64,000 bases of DNA from Notospermus geniculatus (taxonomy: Eukaryota > Nemertea > Pilidiophora > Heteronemertea > Lineidae), in the NCBI GenBank assembly GCA_002633025.1, contig NMRB01002367.1, forward strand, positions 38,468 through 102,467. Reading direction: 5' to 3'. The notes under the pieces are model-generated. The model ran no database searches and was not told the DNA's origin. It saw nothing but the letters and a program-made list of their open reading frames with translations. Positions 44,696 through 55,943 of the stretch are shown piece after piece. Numbering within the stretch: the first letter of the stretch is position 1; each line of letters opens with the position of its first letter. The position numbers were made by a program, and so were the translations under genes.

Positions 44696-45330
44696 TAGTG
44701 AGTGTCCGTGGGTTTTACATAGAGGTCAGTAACAATCCTTGAGCCCCGGAGTTTGACAGTCACATTCAAAAAGTTCTGGGAGGATGGGGATGCACCCCAG
44801 TTGAACCTAATGGTGGGGAGGAACTCATTGAGCACGTCAACAAAATCCTCCAGTTTTTCACGTCCATGGGTCCACACGGAGAAAAATATCATCTATGAAT
44901 CTGAGCCAGTTGTAGGGTTTGAAGGGGGATGTAGCCAGGACCTATGACTCGAGCATGTGCATGAAAATGATAGCGTACGAGGCCATTTTAGTTCCTGAGA
45001 TCTGTAAGAAAAACCTTGAGTGAAATTCGAAGGCATTCCTTGATAGGACAAAATGGGCAAGCGTACAGACGTCCTTGATCACACTCTCTGGTAGGCCCGG
45101 TTTCGTCAGGAATGCTGAGAGAGCATTCAAACCATCTTCATGTGGATACTAGGATACAAACTGACAACATCAAGAGTGACCAGGAGTGCCCCTTGTGGCA
45201 GAGTACCTAAGTCACGAACCTTGCTGAGAAAATCCTTGGTAACCTTAAGATACGAGGTGACTGAAGGGAAGTAGGGCTTGAGGAAATGGTCCACAATCTC
45301 GGAGACTTTCTCCGCATCACCTGTACCAGA
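44695..45330 (-). pseudogene. Penelope-like element RT fragment, unit 1
   Basis: Minus-strand pieces in family order: KVSEIVDHFLKPYFPSVTSY, LPQGALLVTLDVVSLYPSIH (first catalytic Asp), NALSAFLTKPG, SRFFLQISGTKMAS, then YIDD-type context giving IFFSVWTHGREKLEDFVDVL and TDLYVKPTDTH. 'DV.SLY..I' and 'DLY.KPTDTH' are Penelope hallmarks. Frameshifts separate the pieces. The C-terminal thumb is lost at the MITE. A second, almost identical copy is at 49094-49730. Confidence 0.85.
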
Positions 45331-45406
45331 TGCCCCACAATCAACCAGTACGTCGGACAGACCATGTGTTTCCGTAGAAGGATGAACAACCACAAATCCA
45401 ACATCA
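45310..45406 (+). pseudogene. GIY-YIG endonuclease N-part, unit 1
   Basis: The plus strand reads ITCTRCPTINQYVGQT, then RRRMNNHKSNIRRG. 'C..C...YVGQT...R.NNHKS.I' is the GIY-YIG nuclease of Penelope-like elements. It is oriented opposite to the adjoining RT fragment. It is cut at 45407-45414 by an insertion; the rest of the domain is only preserved downstream of unit 2 (50150-50342). Confidence 0.75.
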
Positions 45407-45414
45407 GGCGGGGG

Positions 45415-45750
45415 ACATCTTGTCCAAACAAGGCTATCGACTCCGTATCAACTCCGTCGTTAGCCTTGTCCGAATCATGTCATCTTTTCCGTTAATGCAT
45501 AAATTATTAATGAACCTGACCGCTACTTGACCCCGCCTCCGAGCCAATCAGAACTCGCGCAACAAATCACCGTTGGACACTTTCTTTGCTCTTCACGCTC
45601 GCATTTGTAACACGGATTTTGATTGGCACGTCGATTTTCCTTCGCGCCCCGATGATTGGCTGAGGCTCTCACCCCTCAGAAACGGGAAATGTGGTGGATT
45701 CGAACCAGGCTAGATGGCCGTCAGGCCAGATAGACTGGCGGGAACCAGAT
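45415..45750. mobile_element. 336-bp insertion with 8-bp duplication (also 49814-50149)
   Basis: GGCGGGGG flanks both ends (45407-45414, 45751-45758; in unit 2 49806-49813 and 50150-50157). Removing it with one flank makes the GIY-YIG frame continuous: IRRG joins IEDDRDCSLLYAHFK. An 8-bp duplication is the hAT-type signature, but the TIRs are weak (ATCTTGTCC against ATCTGGTTCC). Present in both units, so it predates the duplication. Confidence 0.7.
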
Positions 45751-46149
45751 GGCGGGGGATAGAGGATGACCGTGACTGCTCGTTACTCTATGCCCAGTGA
45801 TCAGGCTCCTAACGGTAACTCCATTAGGAGGAGTGATGCGGTCAAACATGGCGGCGACTGGTCGATGACAGTGTCTATTTGTGTAACGTTGTGGAGAAAA
45901 TCGGCACTGTTGTAGAGTTTGGGCTTAATTCTTGAGTTATTGCCCTGAACCCACCAGATTGGATGGAGAGAGAGAGAGATTCAGAGATCCAGAGAGTTCC
46001 AGTAAAACCAAGGAAGACCGCCACACTGTGGGTGTGTGGCGGTCTTAATGATTTGAAGCGCGTCTGAAGTGAAGGCAAATCTAAATACATTGGTTTTGTT
46101 TTGGGGACCGGGGTTTTGGTCCCCACAACAGTGACGGACCTCATTGTAA

Positions 46150-46280
46150 AGGCTGATTCATACTCCGTCCGGATTTTGCGCCGACTATGATCAATTTCAC
46201 TGCGTGTGCACATTCACGTCGTGGAAACCTGCGATCAGTTTCATGCGCTTGACGGTCCGCATGCGAGTATGAATCAGCCC
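46150..46280. mobile_element. 131-bp MITE, TAA duplication, unit 2 only
   Basis: Ends AGGCTGATTCATACTC and GAGTATGAATCAGCCC. TAA at 46147-46149 and 46281-46283. The empty site in unit 1 (42817-42819) has a single TAA. Same length and duplication as the MITE at 3456-3586, but the sequence differs beyond GGCTG. Confidence 0.95.
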
Positions 46281-46447
46281 TAAAGGTGTGCTGTCAAGTC
46301 TTGGTCCTCATAGGTCTACGCACGCACGCACACACACACACGCGCAGACACCGTGACGAAACACAATAATGGTTGCCGATCTGATTGATCGAAAACCATA
46401 CAAATCTGTTGCATGCAGGCTGTTTTTGATGGCAATATCAATATTAA

Positions 46448-47623
46448 AGCTGACAGGTCAGATATACTCTCCGACTTGTATGCAAAAATTTTTACGCTCA
46501 ACTTCGGCAGACCACGAGGCTGCCGAAGTCGAGCGTTCGGTAATGTTCGTAATGTGCACTAAGCTTCCTCCCTTGAAACACCCACTACACCCTGTGCATT
46601 CCAACTACGTCATCATTCACTCGTCTGATAACCGGAAGTGAAGGATCAAGGGCATGGACAGAGGTAGGCTCCAAATATTGTACAGTGTAGATCTACGTAT
46701 CCAAAAAATCGCATGCAATCTGCGTCAAAAATGCAGAAAGTCCAAACGAAAACTAATTCCGACTGTCACTGGTAGTACGTAACATGGCAATTCGAGAACA
46801 CATTCAAATACGCGATTTGTCCTCAAAATAGATATCAGCAGCTCCGGTCTTGATATTAGCAGATCCAACCACGCCCGCTCGAACGCCTCTACACTGAAGG
46901 TGTTCGCCATGAATTCATGCACAGGCCTATGTACTGATTGGCCTCGCCCAAAGTTGTAATCGCGTGACATTATGGAGAACTGAAAGGGAAATTAGGAGTT
47001 CTGTTATTCAAAAGAGATAGGCCTGTAAACCACACTCCCAACCCATTCATTCAATGACAATGGACTAGACAATAGGCCTGAATAATACATGTAGCTGCTT
47101 TAGGTTTTTGGGCAACCGAACTCCTTACGTTCCCCATGTTAGGTAACACACTGCCAGGCCCAGGTGTATGTGGCATTGCGAATGCACGGCCATGGCGACT
47201 TGCACAAGCAGACGTCTCTTGATACACCAATCTTTGTGTGACTATACTTATTTTTGTATAGCATCCGCGATCATTGATAACTAGTCGGATGTTTTGTTTA
47301 TTCAATGTGTTTGGATTCGATGCCATATGCTATTATTACTCTGGCGGTGATTACCTCTACTTCCCGGGAAATTGTCCTTCATCCATTTTGAACTTTCGAG
47401 TGTTGGATCATCAGAGAGCCCTGGATCCTTCACTTCCGGTTATCAGGCGAGTGAATGATGACGTAGTTGGAATGCGCAGGGTGTAATGGGTGTATCAAGG
47501 AAGGAAGCTTAGTGTACATTACGAACATTACCGAACGCTCCACTTCGGCAGCCTTGTGGTTTGCCGAAGTTGAGCGTAAATATTTTTGCATACAAGTCGG
47601 AGAGTATATCTGACCTGTCAGCT
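46448..47623. mobile_element. 1176-bp element with about 195-bp TIRs, TTAA duplication, unit 2 only
   Basis: Ends AGCTGACAGGTCAGATATAC and its complement. Arms are 46448-46642 and 47426-47623. TTAA at 46444-46447 and 47624-47627. Unit 1 has a single TTAA at this site (CAATATTAAAGTGTGTG). TTAA is the target of piggyBac and Kolobok elements. The interior (46643-47425) has no recognisable transposase, so it is non-autonomous. Confidence 0.95.
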
Positions 47624-49093
47624 TTAAAGTGTGTGTCAATACGTTTGTCTGGCACAGATGTCACTTTATTATTGTACATGTACAAGTCTTTAAAAAAAAG
47701 TTTCCTGATTTGGACTCAGAGCTCGGATATTAATTTGATTATAATGAAAGAACAACATCAGAAGGTTTGGTATAACAACAGGATAGTGCATTAGATGTGA
47801 TTCACTTCCGCTTCGAAACCGAGAATTACACACAAAACTCCACCACATAAATATACAAACGTGGAGTTGTGAAATGAGAGAGAAGTAGTGCTACTACAAT
47901 GTGATGTTCATTTCTCATACACCAATTTTGATTTCAAGTTTATGGCCTCCGAAATCGGAAGCCCTGACAGTTTCCGAACTCAGACTCCCAGTATGACGTG
48001 TCTAAAATGGCCATGTAGAATTAGCCGCGGCGGATTCTGTATAAAATTGAATGATGAATGGAAACTAATTAAGTTATGTATTATAATTGTTCATGTGTTG
48101 TGCCCCACAGATTATAAAGGACAGCGAAAATACCTTTTACAGTCGGTAATCCAGGGAAACAAAAATGGTCTGCAGGAATAGTTCGGCCAATTGCCGTTCG
48201 CGACGAAATTGCGGCTTTTCCTTTATAAACTGAGTGTGCAGCATAAAGAACACTTGAAAAATTATATTACTAAATTAACTTCCATTTATTATCAAATTTT
48301 ATTCAATTTTCTGCAGAATCCGCTAAATTCGCCAGATCTGCTGATTCCGCTAATTCTACATGGCCGTCTGAAATTGGAAGCGGTAAGAGTCCAAAATCTG
48401 AAACCTTTCTTTGAAAGGACATTTCCCGGAATGACTGGCCATAAATAATCAATATCACGTTGTGTGATCTAGACTGCAGCTGTGGAAAAAATTAATGATA
48501 TATTGCCATGGTGAAGTTTGCACAATTCAACCAACACAAAGAGTTAACAATGACCTACCCACAGCGGATGGCAGACTGTGGGATGTAAATCGAAAAACAG
48601 TGAGTCAGTCAGCGGTAATATTTGTGACTTTAATCCATCCCATGACCACGTAACGTAAACTTTGCTTTACAGTGAGCAGAATATATCGTATCTACAAAGC
48701 AGTTGAGGCCACATCTTAAAGGTAAGACAAAGGACCGATAACTCGTGTAGCCTAGGCTGTAGGTCTAGTACCTATCCGATACAAATCACTTGAGTAGACG
48801 GCGGTTTAAGAGTGTGACTGTTAGTTTAGTTTTTAGCTCACCTAGGGTGAGCTTTTGTTGTGTTGCAGTGTCCGCCGTCGTCGTCGTTCGTTAGCAGGGC
48901 ACGTTTCGTAACCGCTGGGGGTAGTAGGTATCTTTCACGGAACGCTACATAAGCTAAGGTTAATAGGGACTTTCAGCAAGGCTCCATATCATCGATCCGT
49001 GTCACGTATAACGTATCGAGCTGATGCATTTTCTAGTAAAGTCACACGTCATACGTGATACGGATCGACGATACGGAGCCTTGCTGAAAGTCC

Positions 49094-49730
49094 CTAGTGA
49101 GTGTCCGTGGGTTTTACATAGAGGTCAGTAACAATCCTTGAGCCCCGGAGTTTGACAGTCACATTCAAAAAGTTCTGGGAGGATGGGGATGCACCCCAGT
49201 TGAACCTAATGGTGGGGAGGAACTCATTGAGCACGTCAACAAAATCCTCCAGTTTTTCACGTCCATGGGTCCACACGGAGAAAAATATCATCTATGAATC
49301 TGAGCCAGTTGTAGGGTTTGAAGGGGGATGTAGCCAGGACCTATGACTCGAGCATGTGCATGAAAATGATAGCGTACGAGGCCATTTTAGTTCCTGAGAT
49401 CTGTAAGAAAAACCTTGAGTGAAATTCGAAGGCATTCCTTGATAGGACAAAATGGGCAAGCGTACAGACGTCCTTGATCACACTCTCTGGTAGGCCCGGT
49501 TTCGTCAGGAATGCTGAGAGAGCATTCAAACCATCTTCATGTGGATACTAGGATACAAACTGACAACATCAAGAGTGACCAGGAGTGCCCCTTGTGGCAG
49601 AGTACCTAAGTCACGAACCTTGCTGAGAAAATCCTTGGTAACCTTAAGATACGAGGTGACTGAAGGGAAGTAGGGCTTGAGGAAATGGTCCACAATCTCG
49701 GAGACTTTCTCCGCATCACCTGTACCAGAT
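49094..49730 (-). pseudogene. Penelope-like element RT fragment, unit 2
   Basis: Same content and frame breaks as the unit 1 copy (44695-45330). The translated pieces are identical in the parts compared. Identical breaks show the element was already dead before the duplication. Confidence 0.85.
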
Positions 49731-50342
49731 GCCCCACAATCAACCAGTACGTCGGACAGACCATGTGTTTCCGTAGAAGGATGAACAACCACAAATCCAA
49801 CATCAGGCGGGGGACATCTTGTCCAAACAAGGCTATCGACTCCGTATCAACTCCGTCTTTAGCCTTGTCCGAATCATGTCATCTTTTCCGTTAATGCATA
49901 AATTATTAATGAACCTGACCGCTACTTGACCCCGCCTCCGAGCCAATCAGAACTCGCGCAACAAATCACCGTTGGACACTTTCTTTGCTCTTCACGCTCG
50001 CATTTGTAACACGGATTTTGATTGGCACGTCGATTTTCCTTCGCGCCCCGATGATTGGCTGAGGCTCTCACCCCTCAGAAACGGGAAATGTGGTGGATTC
50101 GAACCAGGCTAGATGGCCGTCAGGCCAGATAGACTGGCGGGAACCAGATGGCGGGGGATAGAGGATGACCGTGACTGCTCGTTACTCTATGCCCACTTCA
50201 AACTGCCAGGACATCTGTCAAGGACCTGATGTTCACCATACTGGAGACATGTCCGGATGAGACGACCCTCCTCAAAACAGAGTTGCGGTGGATGTGGACC
50301 CTTAAAACCATCACCTCTTCAGGTCTCAACACCAGATGCTGA
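49709..50342 (+). pseudogene. GIY-YIG endonuclease with insertion, unit 2
   Basis: N-part ITCTRCPTINQYVGQT (about 49717 on), the 336-bp insertion (49814-50149), then DCSLLYAHFKLPGH. After a 1-nt frameshift near 50215 comes VKDLMFTILETCPDETTLLK and TELRWMWTLKTITSSGLNTR, to a stop at 50340-50342. The ending 'E..W...L.T....GLN' is the usual C-terminus of Penelope-like proteins. This gives the nuclease end to end, but disrupted. Confidence 0.8.
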
Positions 50343-50707
50343 GTTTCTGATAACCACATAGCTCTCCTTTACCAGCTTTAGTGTCAGGGCCAGAAAGTTT
50401 GGCATGGAGTTCCGCCCCCCCCCCTCGTCTCTTTCCCGCTTAGTACGCTTGGACTTTATTCATCCTTAATTGTTTTGTTTGTACAGGATTCTTCAGATGA
50501 CATGTACATTTGGGGTTCAGCTCAGTCTTTTCTGGTCTCTCCAACTGAAAAGTGCCTGAGGAAGACCCCGGTTGGGGTCGAAAATTCGCAAGTTTCTGGA
50601 AGTTGACTTCTTGATATTTATATCTGAAGTTAGTTACTAAAGGGCGATCATAATCAAATTTGTGCTAGTAACTGCCGACAGAGGGACCCCTGAAGACCTT
50701 CGGGCGA
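50343..50707. other. 3' tail of the Penelope-like element
   Basis: Contains a C run at about 50417-50427 and a perfect 6-bp hairpin GACCCC-GGTT-GGGGTC at 50564-50579, followed by GAAAATTCGC. Such a 'CTGAGGAAGACCCC...GGGGTCGAAA' block is common near Penelope 3' ends. No gene. Confidence 0.5.
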
Positions 50708-50817
50708 AAGCTGCGTCTACCAGACATCCTGAATGCGGTATACCGGATGCGGTCGAAAGTGCATAGCATGTACCGCTTCCGCATTCCGCTTTCCGGGTGA
50801 CCGGTAAAACGCAGCTT
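50708..50817. mobile_element. hairpin MITE, second GCTGCGT copy
   Basis: Ends AAGCTGCGTCTACCAGAC and (inverted) GGTAAAACGCAGCTTA, with GGAATGCGG-type inner pairs. Related to 31062-31203. Confidence 0.65.
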
Positions 50818-51101
50818 AAGATTCGGAACCATTGCACAAGATGAAAACTTACACACAGTATGGACTTTGCTTTTATTACAACACGTGAATGTTCTTATGC
50901 CCGTTTTACACGGTCCAATTTTTTAGTAATAAAATTTCTGTACTAAAAAATTGGATCGTGTACAACGGGAAATTTGATGAAATTTTCTATTACAAAAAAT
51001 ATTACCATAATAGGACCTGTCCTATTTGTTTAGTACTAAATGAAATATTTGGACTGAAATCGAACGTGTACATCGGGGTAATATTATTTTAGTACAATTA
51101 A

Positions 51102-51844
51102 GGGCGAGCCATCATTGTGAATTTTCATATTGCTTCAATCCAGGCCCCTCTGAGAAAAGCAACAAAGACACCCCCAGTTGACTGTTTTTATAGTCCAATG
51201 TGATCACTGTGCTTTATAGACACGGAAAAGGAGGAAAGTCCCAAGGATTACAGCTTAATTACATTACATAATCGTAAACAAAGTAATTCACCAAACACGA
51301 AAAACAGGTACAATTTTCTTGGAGAGGAAGCATGTAAATGACACATTGAAGGTGTGGCAACAATGTCACAAATCCATAGAACCTGGGGTGGAGAGGGTGT
51401 CCTGACATGCTCTTCATGTACACCATACACGTTCAGTACAAAAAGCACAACCAGGAAGTAAAATCCAAATCCAATATGGCCGCCCTGTTTTGGAAAAGCT
51501 GGCTGCACGCATGAAATTCACATGCCGAGTACTCTATACCTGTTGAAAATATTGCTGTCAAAATGGGTGGACTAAATAGAAAAAAACTCGAACTTTATGA
51601 TCCACTTGTCGTTTGATCCTCAAAATGTACCATTTCGAGGGAAAGTGTACCGATTACTAGTCTTTTGTTTCAACTTATTAGCTAATTAGTGCGTTCTCAG
51701 ATACATCCCATTCAATTCCTTTTGACTTATAGACCCCGCAGGTGCCTTCATTTCCGTAATATATCTTGTACTTTTATGGTATTTTGACATTTTTTATTTA
51801 CAACGCCTGGCCACGTTTCAAAAATTGAAAACGTTGGCTCGCCC
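51102..51844. mobile_element. 743-bp element with TTAA duplication
   Basis: Ends GGGCGAGCCA and TGGCTCGCCC; weaker pairing continues inward (TGAATTTTC against TCAATTTTT). TTAA at 51098-51101 and 51845-51848. Another GGGCGAGCC follows directly at 51849. The interior has no recognised gene. Confidence 0.75.
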
Positions 51845-51876
51845 TTAAGGGCGAGCCGACAATAGAGTTGTTCTCT

Positions 51877-53459
51877 AATAGAGTTGTTGTCTACTCGTGA
51901 CTGTTGGAGCCCTAGACAGTTGGAGTGAAATAGACCATACCAATGGCAGAGGTGAATATCCATAACAGGCTTACCTAATATGACAAGTGCATAATTATCT
52001 GGTAACTGCATTTATCTACTACGATCTGTGGCAACTCATGTAACAGAATAAGCAGACAATATACCAATTATTATTGTGAACCATTTGACCGTCATACAAT
52101 AGAATCATTGGACTTGTCATGAAGAAGACAAACCCAGCCATTCATGCGCTGAAGCGTCTAATGCCCCACACATTACAAGTTTCTTTTAAAACTATATTTA
52201 TCGTGTGAATCGGGGACTTTTCTAAAAGTTTCTTTCGAGAAAATATTCAGTTCATAAAATCTCTCCTATTTTTCTTCAAGAATGTTTCACCGATTTTTTG
52301 GGTAATTTTCGTCAAACCCTTTGATTTTTTGTGTGGTTAGAACCTTTTTGTGATAAAAATTGATGTTCCATCTGAAAGAGAATTGTCTTAGGATTCGATT
52401 AAGAGTACTCTGATGAAAATCGACCCAATAGTTTTGCTGTGAGNACATTTGTACACCCAATGCATTGTGTAGGCTATCTGCGGTGTGTCCCATAAAAATT
52501 TAACCCCCTAGGCCTACTTCTTGACAGTGGCCTGTGGCCTAGGGAGGTGGGCATCTACCGGTAATTATTTTCGAAAACGCATAATTCTTTGTGTTGGTGA
52601 AATTTTACCACTAACAAGAAGAAAGCACAGTCGAAATTTTCAGGAATCAATGAAATCACGGTGAATAGGACAATATGACACCTGCCATGGCTGCAGCTAT
52701 GCCAGGACTGTCATTCCCATACGAAAGGTGAGACTCTTGGTAAGCGAAAATTTCGTCGGTATAGAAACGCTGAATGGGTGAATGTCGTCCAGTCCTGATC
52801 CTACAGACTAATTCCTAGCCAAAGCCCCTACCCCTAACCCCAACCCTGACCCTCAACCCTTGTCACTGACCCCTACCCTAATCCTAAACCTAGTCCTTAC
52901 CCTAACTGTCAACGCTAACGATCCTAACTCCGTAACCTGGGTACACTAGTTTAGACGACATTAACACTTTGTGCTATAGTAACAGCGTCCCAGTGTCTTT
53001 CGTCTGCTTGGTGAGGGCAACTGTTGATTGAACAGTTCAGAAACAGTTTGAGCTTACTGTTATGCCTCAACTGTCCAGCCTAACTGTCAGGTAAGACTCT
53101 ATAGAAGTACAATTCCCAGAGCTCTGTCAAACCATCAAAAGAATGATCAAATAACATGGCTACTTCTTGAGTGTAGGCATAATTTTTGCTTGCGAGTTTT
53201 TTTCTCACAGTCGACACTGTTCTATTCATAGGGTATGCTGATCCTTTGTGTTCCCAGACAGTGACAATGGGGAATGCTCACACTGAAAAAAGCCTATTGA
53301 CCTGTTAGTGTATGATCAGATTAGGTCAGCATAAGTTGCCCCTTCATTGACCAAGTCACACTCCACCAAGGCTGGCGGAACACCAGATTTGGTAAAGGTA
53401 TGATCTATTTCACCCCAACTATCTGGGCAAGCTGACAGTCAGGAATAGACAACAACTCT
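51877..53459. mobile_element. inverted-repeat element 1 of a chain
   Basis: AGAGTTGTTGTCTACTCGTG (51880 on) pairs with 53431-53459 (CTGACAGTCAGGAATAGACA...) with few mismatches. CAACTGT or ACAGTTG motifs are dense inside and could be transposase sites. The N at 52444 is inside. A degenerate CCCTAA-like tract lies at 52824-52945. Confidence 0.65.
52824..52945. repeat. degenerate telomere-like CCCTAA tract
   Basis: About a dozen variants of CCCTAA/CCCCAA/CCCTGA (for example CCCCTACCCCTAACCCCAAC). Too degenerate to be a functional telomere; an interstitial remnant or a simple repeat. Confidence 0.6.
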
Positions 53460-54757
53460 AATAGAGTTGTTGCTTATTCCTAACAGTCCGCGACCCCAAC
53501 TGTCCGCCTGAAATGTGACCAAACACACCATAACAGCCAATAGTGGAAAACAGGTACGGCTTCCTACTTCTCATAACAAAATTACGCCCGATTTACGCAT
53601 TACCATGAATGAGTAGCATTAAACATGTAGTGTTCGATTCGAACCCGCAACAGTTATTGTCAGCGATAAATGGATAGTAATCCTTGGGTTCGGCTTAATT
53701 TGCATGGTACAGTCTGAGCTCAACTGTCTCGGTTGGACTGTCACAATAGACAGTTGAACAACAGTTCGTTCAACAGTCAGTGTACAGCAATAGAGAGGTT
53801 CCGCATCGTGGCGAATTACGAATCACGAAACGATTTCAGGGTTGCGTGTACACTAGCACCTGATCCTACCAACATGCATGCTGTGCAATCGTGGCTTGTT
53901 TGGTAGGACCAGTATTGGCCGCGGCCGCCATTTTAGAGGAATTCTGCCAGTGACGTCAGTTGGAAATTTTATGTAAATCATGTAAATTTATTCAATTCTC
54001 AAAACGGCTGACGTAGCGGAATGCAGAAAGAAGGTGACCTTCATTTGACCCAGGAAATCAACCATTCACGAAGGTGTTAAAAATAGAAAGGTTACAACAT
54101 GCATGATACAATGTCATGTAGTTTCTATCACCTGCGCCCGCACCGGCCAATCAGATTCACGAACGCGATAGGCACGACCGGTCCTAACATATGCAAAAGT
54201 CCGATGTAAAATTGTTAGGACCAGGTTCCAGTCTAGGCTGCGTGACGTTACGTCATGATGCCGTTTCTTCGTCTACGCAAAGTCATATATTAAAGTAATG
54301 ACGTCATAGTCAAAGCATATTCGTAAATCGTAATTCGGAGACGTTGCGGAACCTCCCTAATTGCACTGAGAAGACCAAAACGCAGGAGGGCTGCAAAGTT
54401 TTCTTAACTGGACATAACTGTCATCCAAAATAGATAGACCTCTCTTATCTATTTTCGCTGATATTTTTTATCTCATTCTTGCATTAAATGAACAGTTGAT
54501 TCTTCAAAATCTTGTCGCTCACACTCATAAGCCACCACAAGCTATGTCAATATTCATTCTCCACACACCACGCAAAGAACTAATCGTGGTTACATAATCA
54601 GCGTTCAACCACGAGCGCATACTATTACTAGCTGTAGATCAGTGATCAGATTTCGGCCACTTGACTATTGACTGCAGGTATTATACTGGTGTTTCTTGTC
54701 ACATTTCACGCGGACAGTCAGCGGCGCGGACTGTTAGGAATAAGCAACAACTCTATT
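53460..54757. mobile_element. 1.3-kb inverted-repeat element 2 of a chain
   Basis: A perfect 33-bp TIR (53460-53492 and 54725-54757, starting AATAGAGTTGTTGCTTATTC) extends with a few mismatches to about 66 bp (53460-53525, 54690-54757), including TGAAATGTGAC. It contains the MITE at 53793-54360. It abuts element 1 exactly. Confidence 0.85.
53793..54360. mobile_element. nested 568-bp MITE
   Basis: Ends AGAGAGGTTCCGCATCGTGG and (inverted) GCGGAACCTCCCTAA; inner CGAATTACGAATCACGAA pairs with TTCGTAAATCGTAATTCG. The target-site duplication is imperfect (TAG against TAA). Confidence 0.7.
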
Positions 54758-55332
54758 CGCAACTGTCGCAGTGCTCGGACAGTCGCAGGAAATGTGACAA
54801 CAAGCATTATGTAATAGGCCTTCAACCATGTCAGAGTTTTCCAGGATTTATTTATTCCTCACCCATATGTCCCTGTCGCTCATTTGAATGACGTAAGGAC
54901 TAGCTATTATGCTTTCTGCCTTCACGTCCCACTTGACCAGTAGATTTAATTTAAAGGTCAAGTGTCACAAAAATACACTTATGCATGCTATCATCAAAGA
55001 GGTCCAAAGAAACATAAGATAAGAGGCCTTATTCAGCATCTGCAGAACATTTTATGAAAAAAATGCTCGGAAAAAATGACGACATGACTAAATCTAAAGG
55101 AAATGCTGTTCTTTTCACATGACCTATTAAAGCAGCCATGAGGCACATGAAAGTGCAGATAGTTAGTGAGGTCCCTCCCTGTCACGGAGGAGGACAGCAT
55201 GGATTTGAACCCCGGCAGCTGTTTTGACTTTGGCACACCAAGTGTACGAGGCAAACGCAAATAAAATGGGCCTAATTGTTCTTTCAATTCCTGAGATATG
55301 GCGCTAGCATGCGCAGTAACCCCCCCCCCCCC

Positions 55333-55943
55333 NNNNNNNNNNNNNNNNNNNNNNNNNNNNNNNNNNNNNNNNNNNNNNNNNNNNNNNNNNNNNNNNNNNN
55401 NNNNNNNNNNNNNNNNNNNNNNNNNNNNNNNNNNNNNNNNNNNNNNNNNNNNNNNNNNNNNNNNNNNNNNNNNNNNNNNNNNNNNNNNNNNNNNNNNNNN
55501 NNNNNNNNNNNNNNNNNNNNNNNNNNNNNNNNNNNNNNNNNNNNNNNNNNNNNNNNNNNNNNNNNNNNNNNNNNNNNNNNNNNNNNNNNNNNNNNNNNNN
55601 NNNNNNNNNNNNNNNNNNNNNNNNNNNNNNNNNNNNNNNNNNNNNNNNNNNNNNNNNNNNNNNNNNNNNNNNNNNNNNNNNNNNNNNNNNNNNNNNNNNN
55701 NNNNNNNNNNNNNNNNNNNNNNNNNNNNNNNNNNNNNNNNNNNNNNNNNNNNNNNNNNNNNNNNNNNNNNNNNNNNNNNNNNNNNNNNNNNNNNNNNNNN
55801 NNNNNNNNNNNNNNNNNNNNNNNNNNNNNNNNNNNNNNNNNNNNNNNNNNNNNNNNNNNNNNNNNNNNNNNNNNNNNNNNNNNNNNNNNNNNNNNNNNNN
55901 NNNNNNNNNNNNNNNNNNNNNNNNNNNNNNNNNNNNNNNNNNN
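55333..55943. other. assembly gap (611 N)
   Basis: Preceded by a run of 12 C (55321-55332). Unsequenced. Confidence 1.

Larger units (their letters stand above)
42477..45798. repeat. tandem duplication, unit 1
   Basis: Runs from CTAACGGTAACTCCATTAGG to CTCGTTACTCTATGCCCA and is repeated as unit 2. A 10-nt filler (GTGATCAGGC, 45799-45808) joins them. Aligned parts are almost identical: the 97-codon frame at 43248 and the 85-codon frame at 43551 translate identically in both. Unit 1 has a private 241-bp internal duplication near 44279-44519. No host gene is recognised in the shared part. Confidence 0.92.
45809..50194. repeat. tandem duplication, unit 2, with two private insertions
   Basis: Starts CTAACGGTAACTCC and ends TATGCCCA, then continues into CTTCAAACTGCCAGG. 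This is the real continuation of the Penelope-like ORF, so unit 2 holds the ancestral right border. Subtracting the insertions at 46150-46280 and 46448-47623 leaves about 3.07 kb. That matches unit 1 without its 241-bp private duplication. Confidence 0.92.

Noticed and set aside
50556-50590. Possible hammerhead ribozyme near the Penelope-like 3' end (CTGAGGA, stem, GAAA)
   Set aside because: CTGANGA and GAAA with a 6-bp stem II are present, as Penelope-like elements can carry hammerheads. But an extra A precedes stem II, stem III is only about 2 bp, and the flanks cannot form stem I.
52824-52945. True telomeric array
   Set aside because: CCCTAA units are too degenerate and short, and the tract lies inside a transposon-rich interior.
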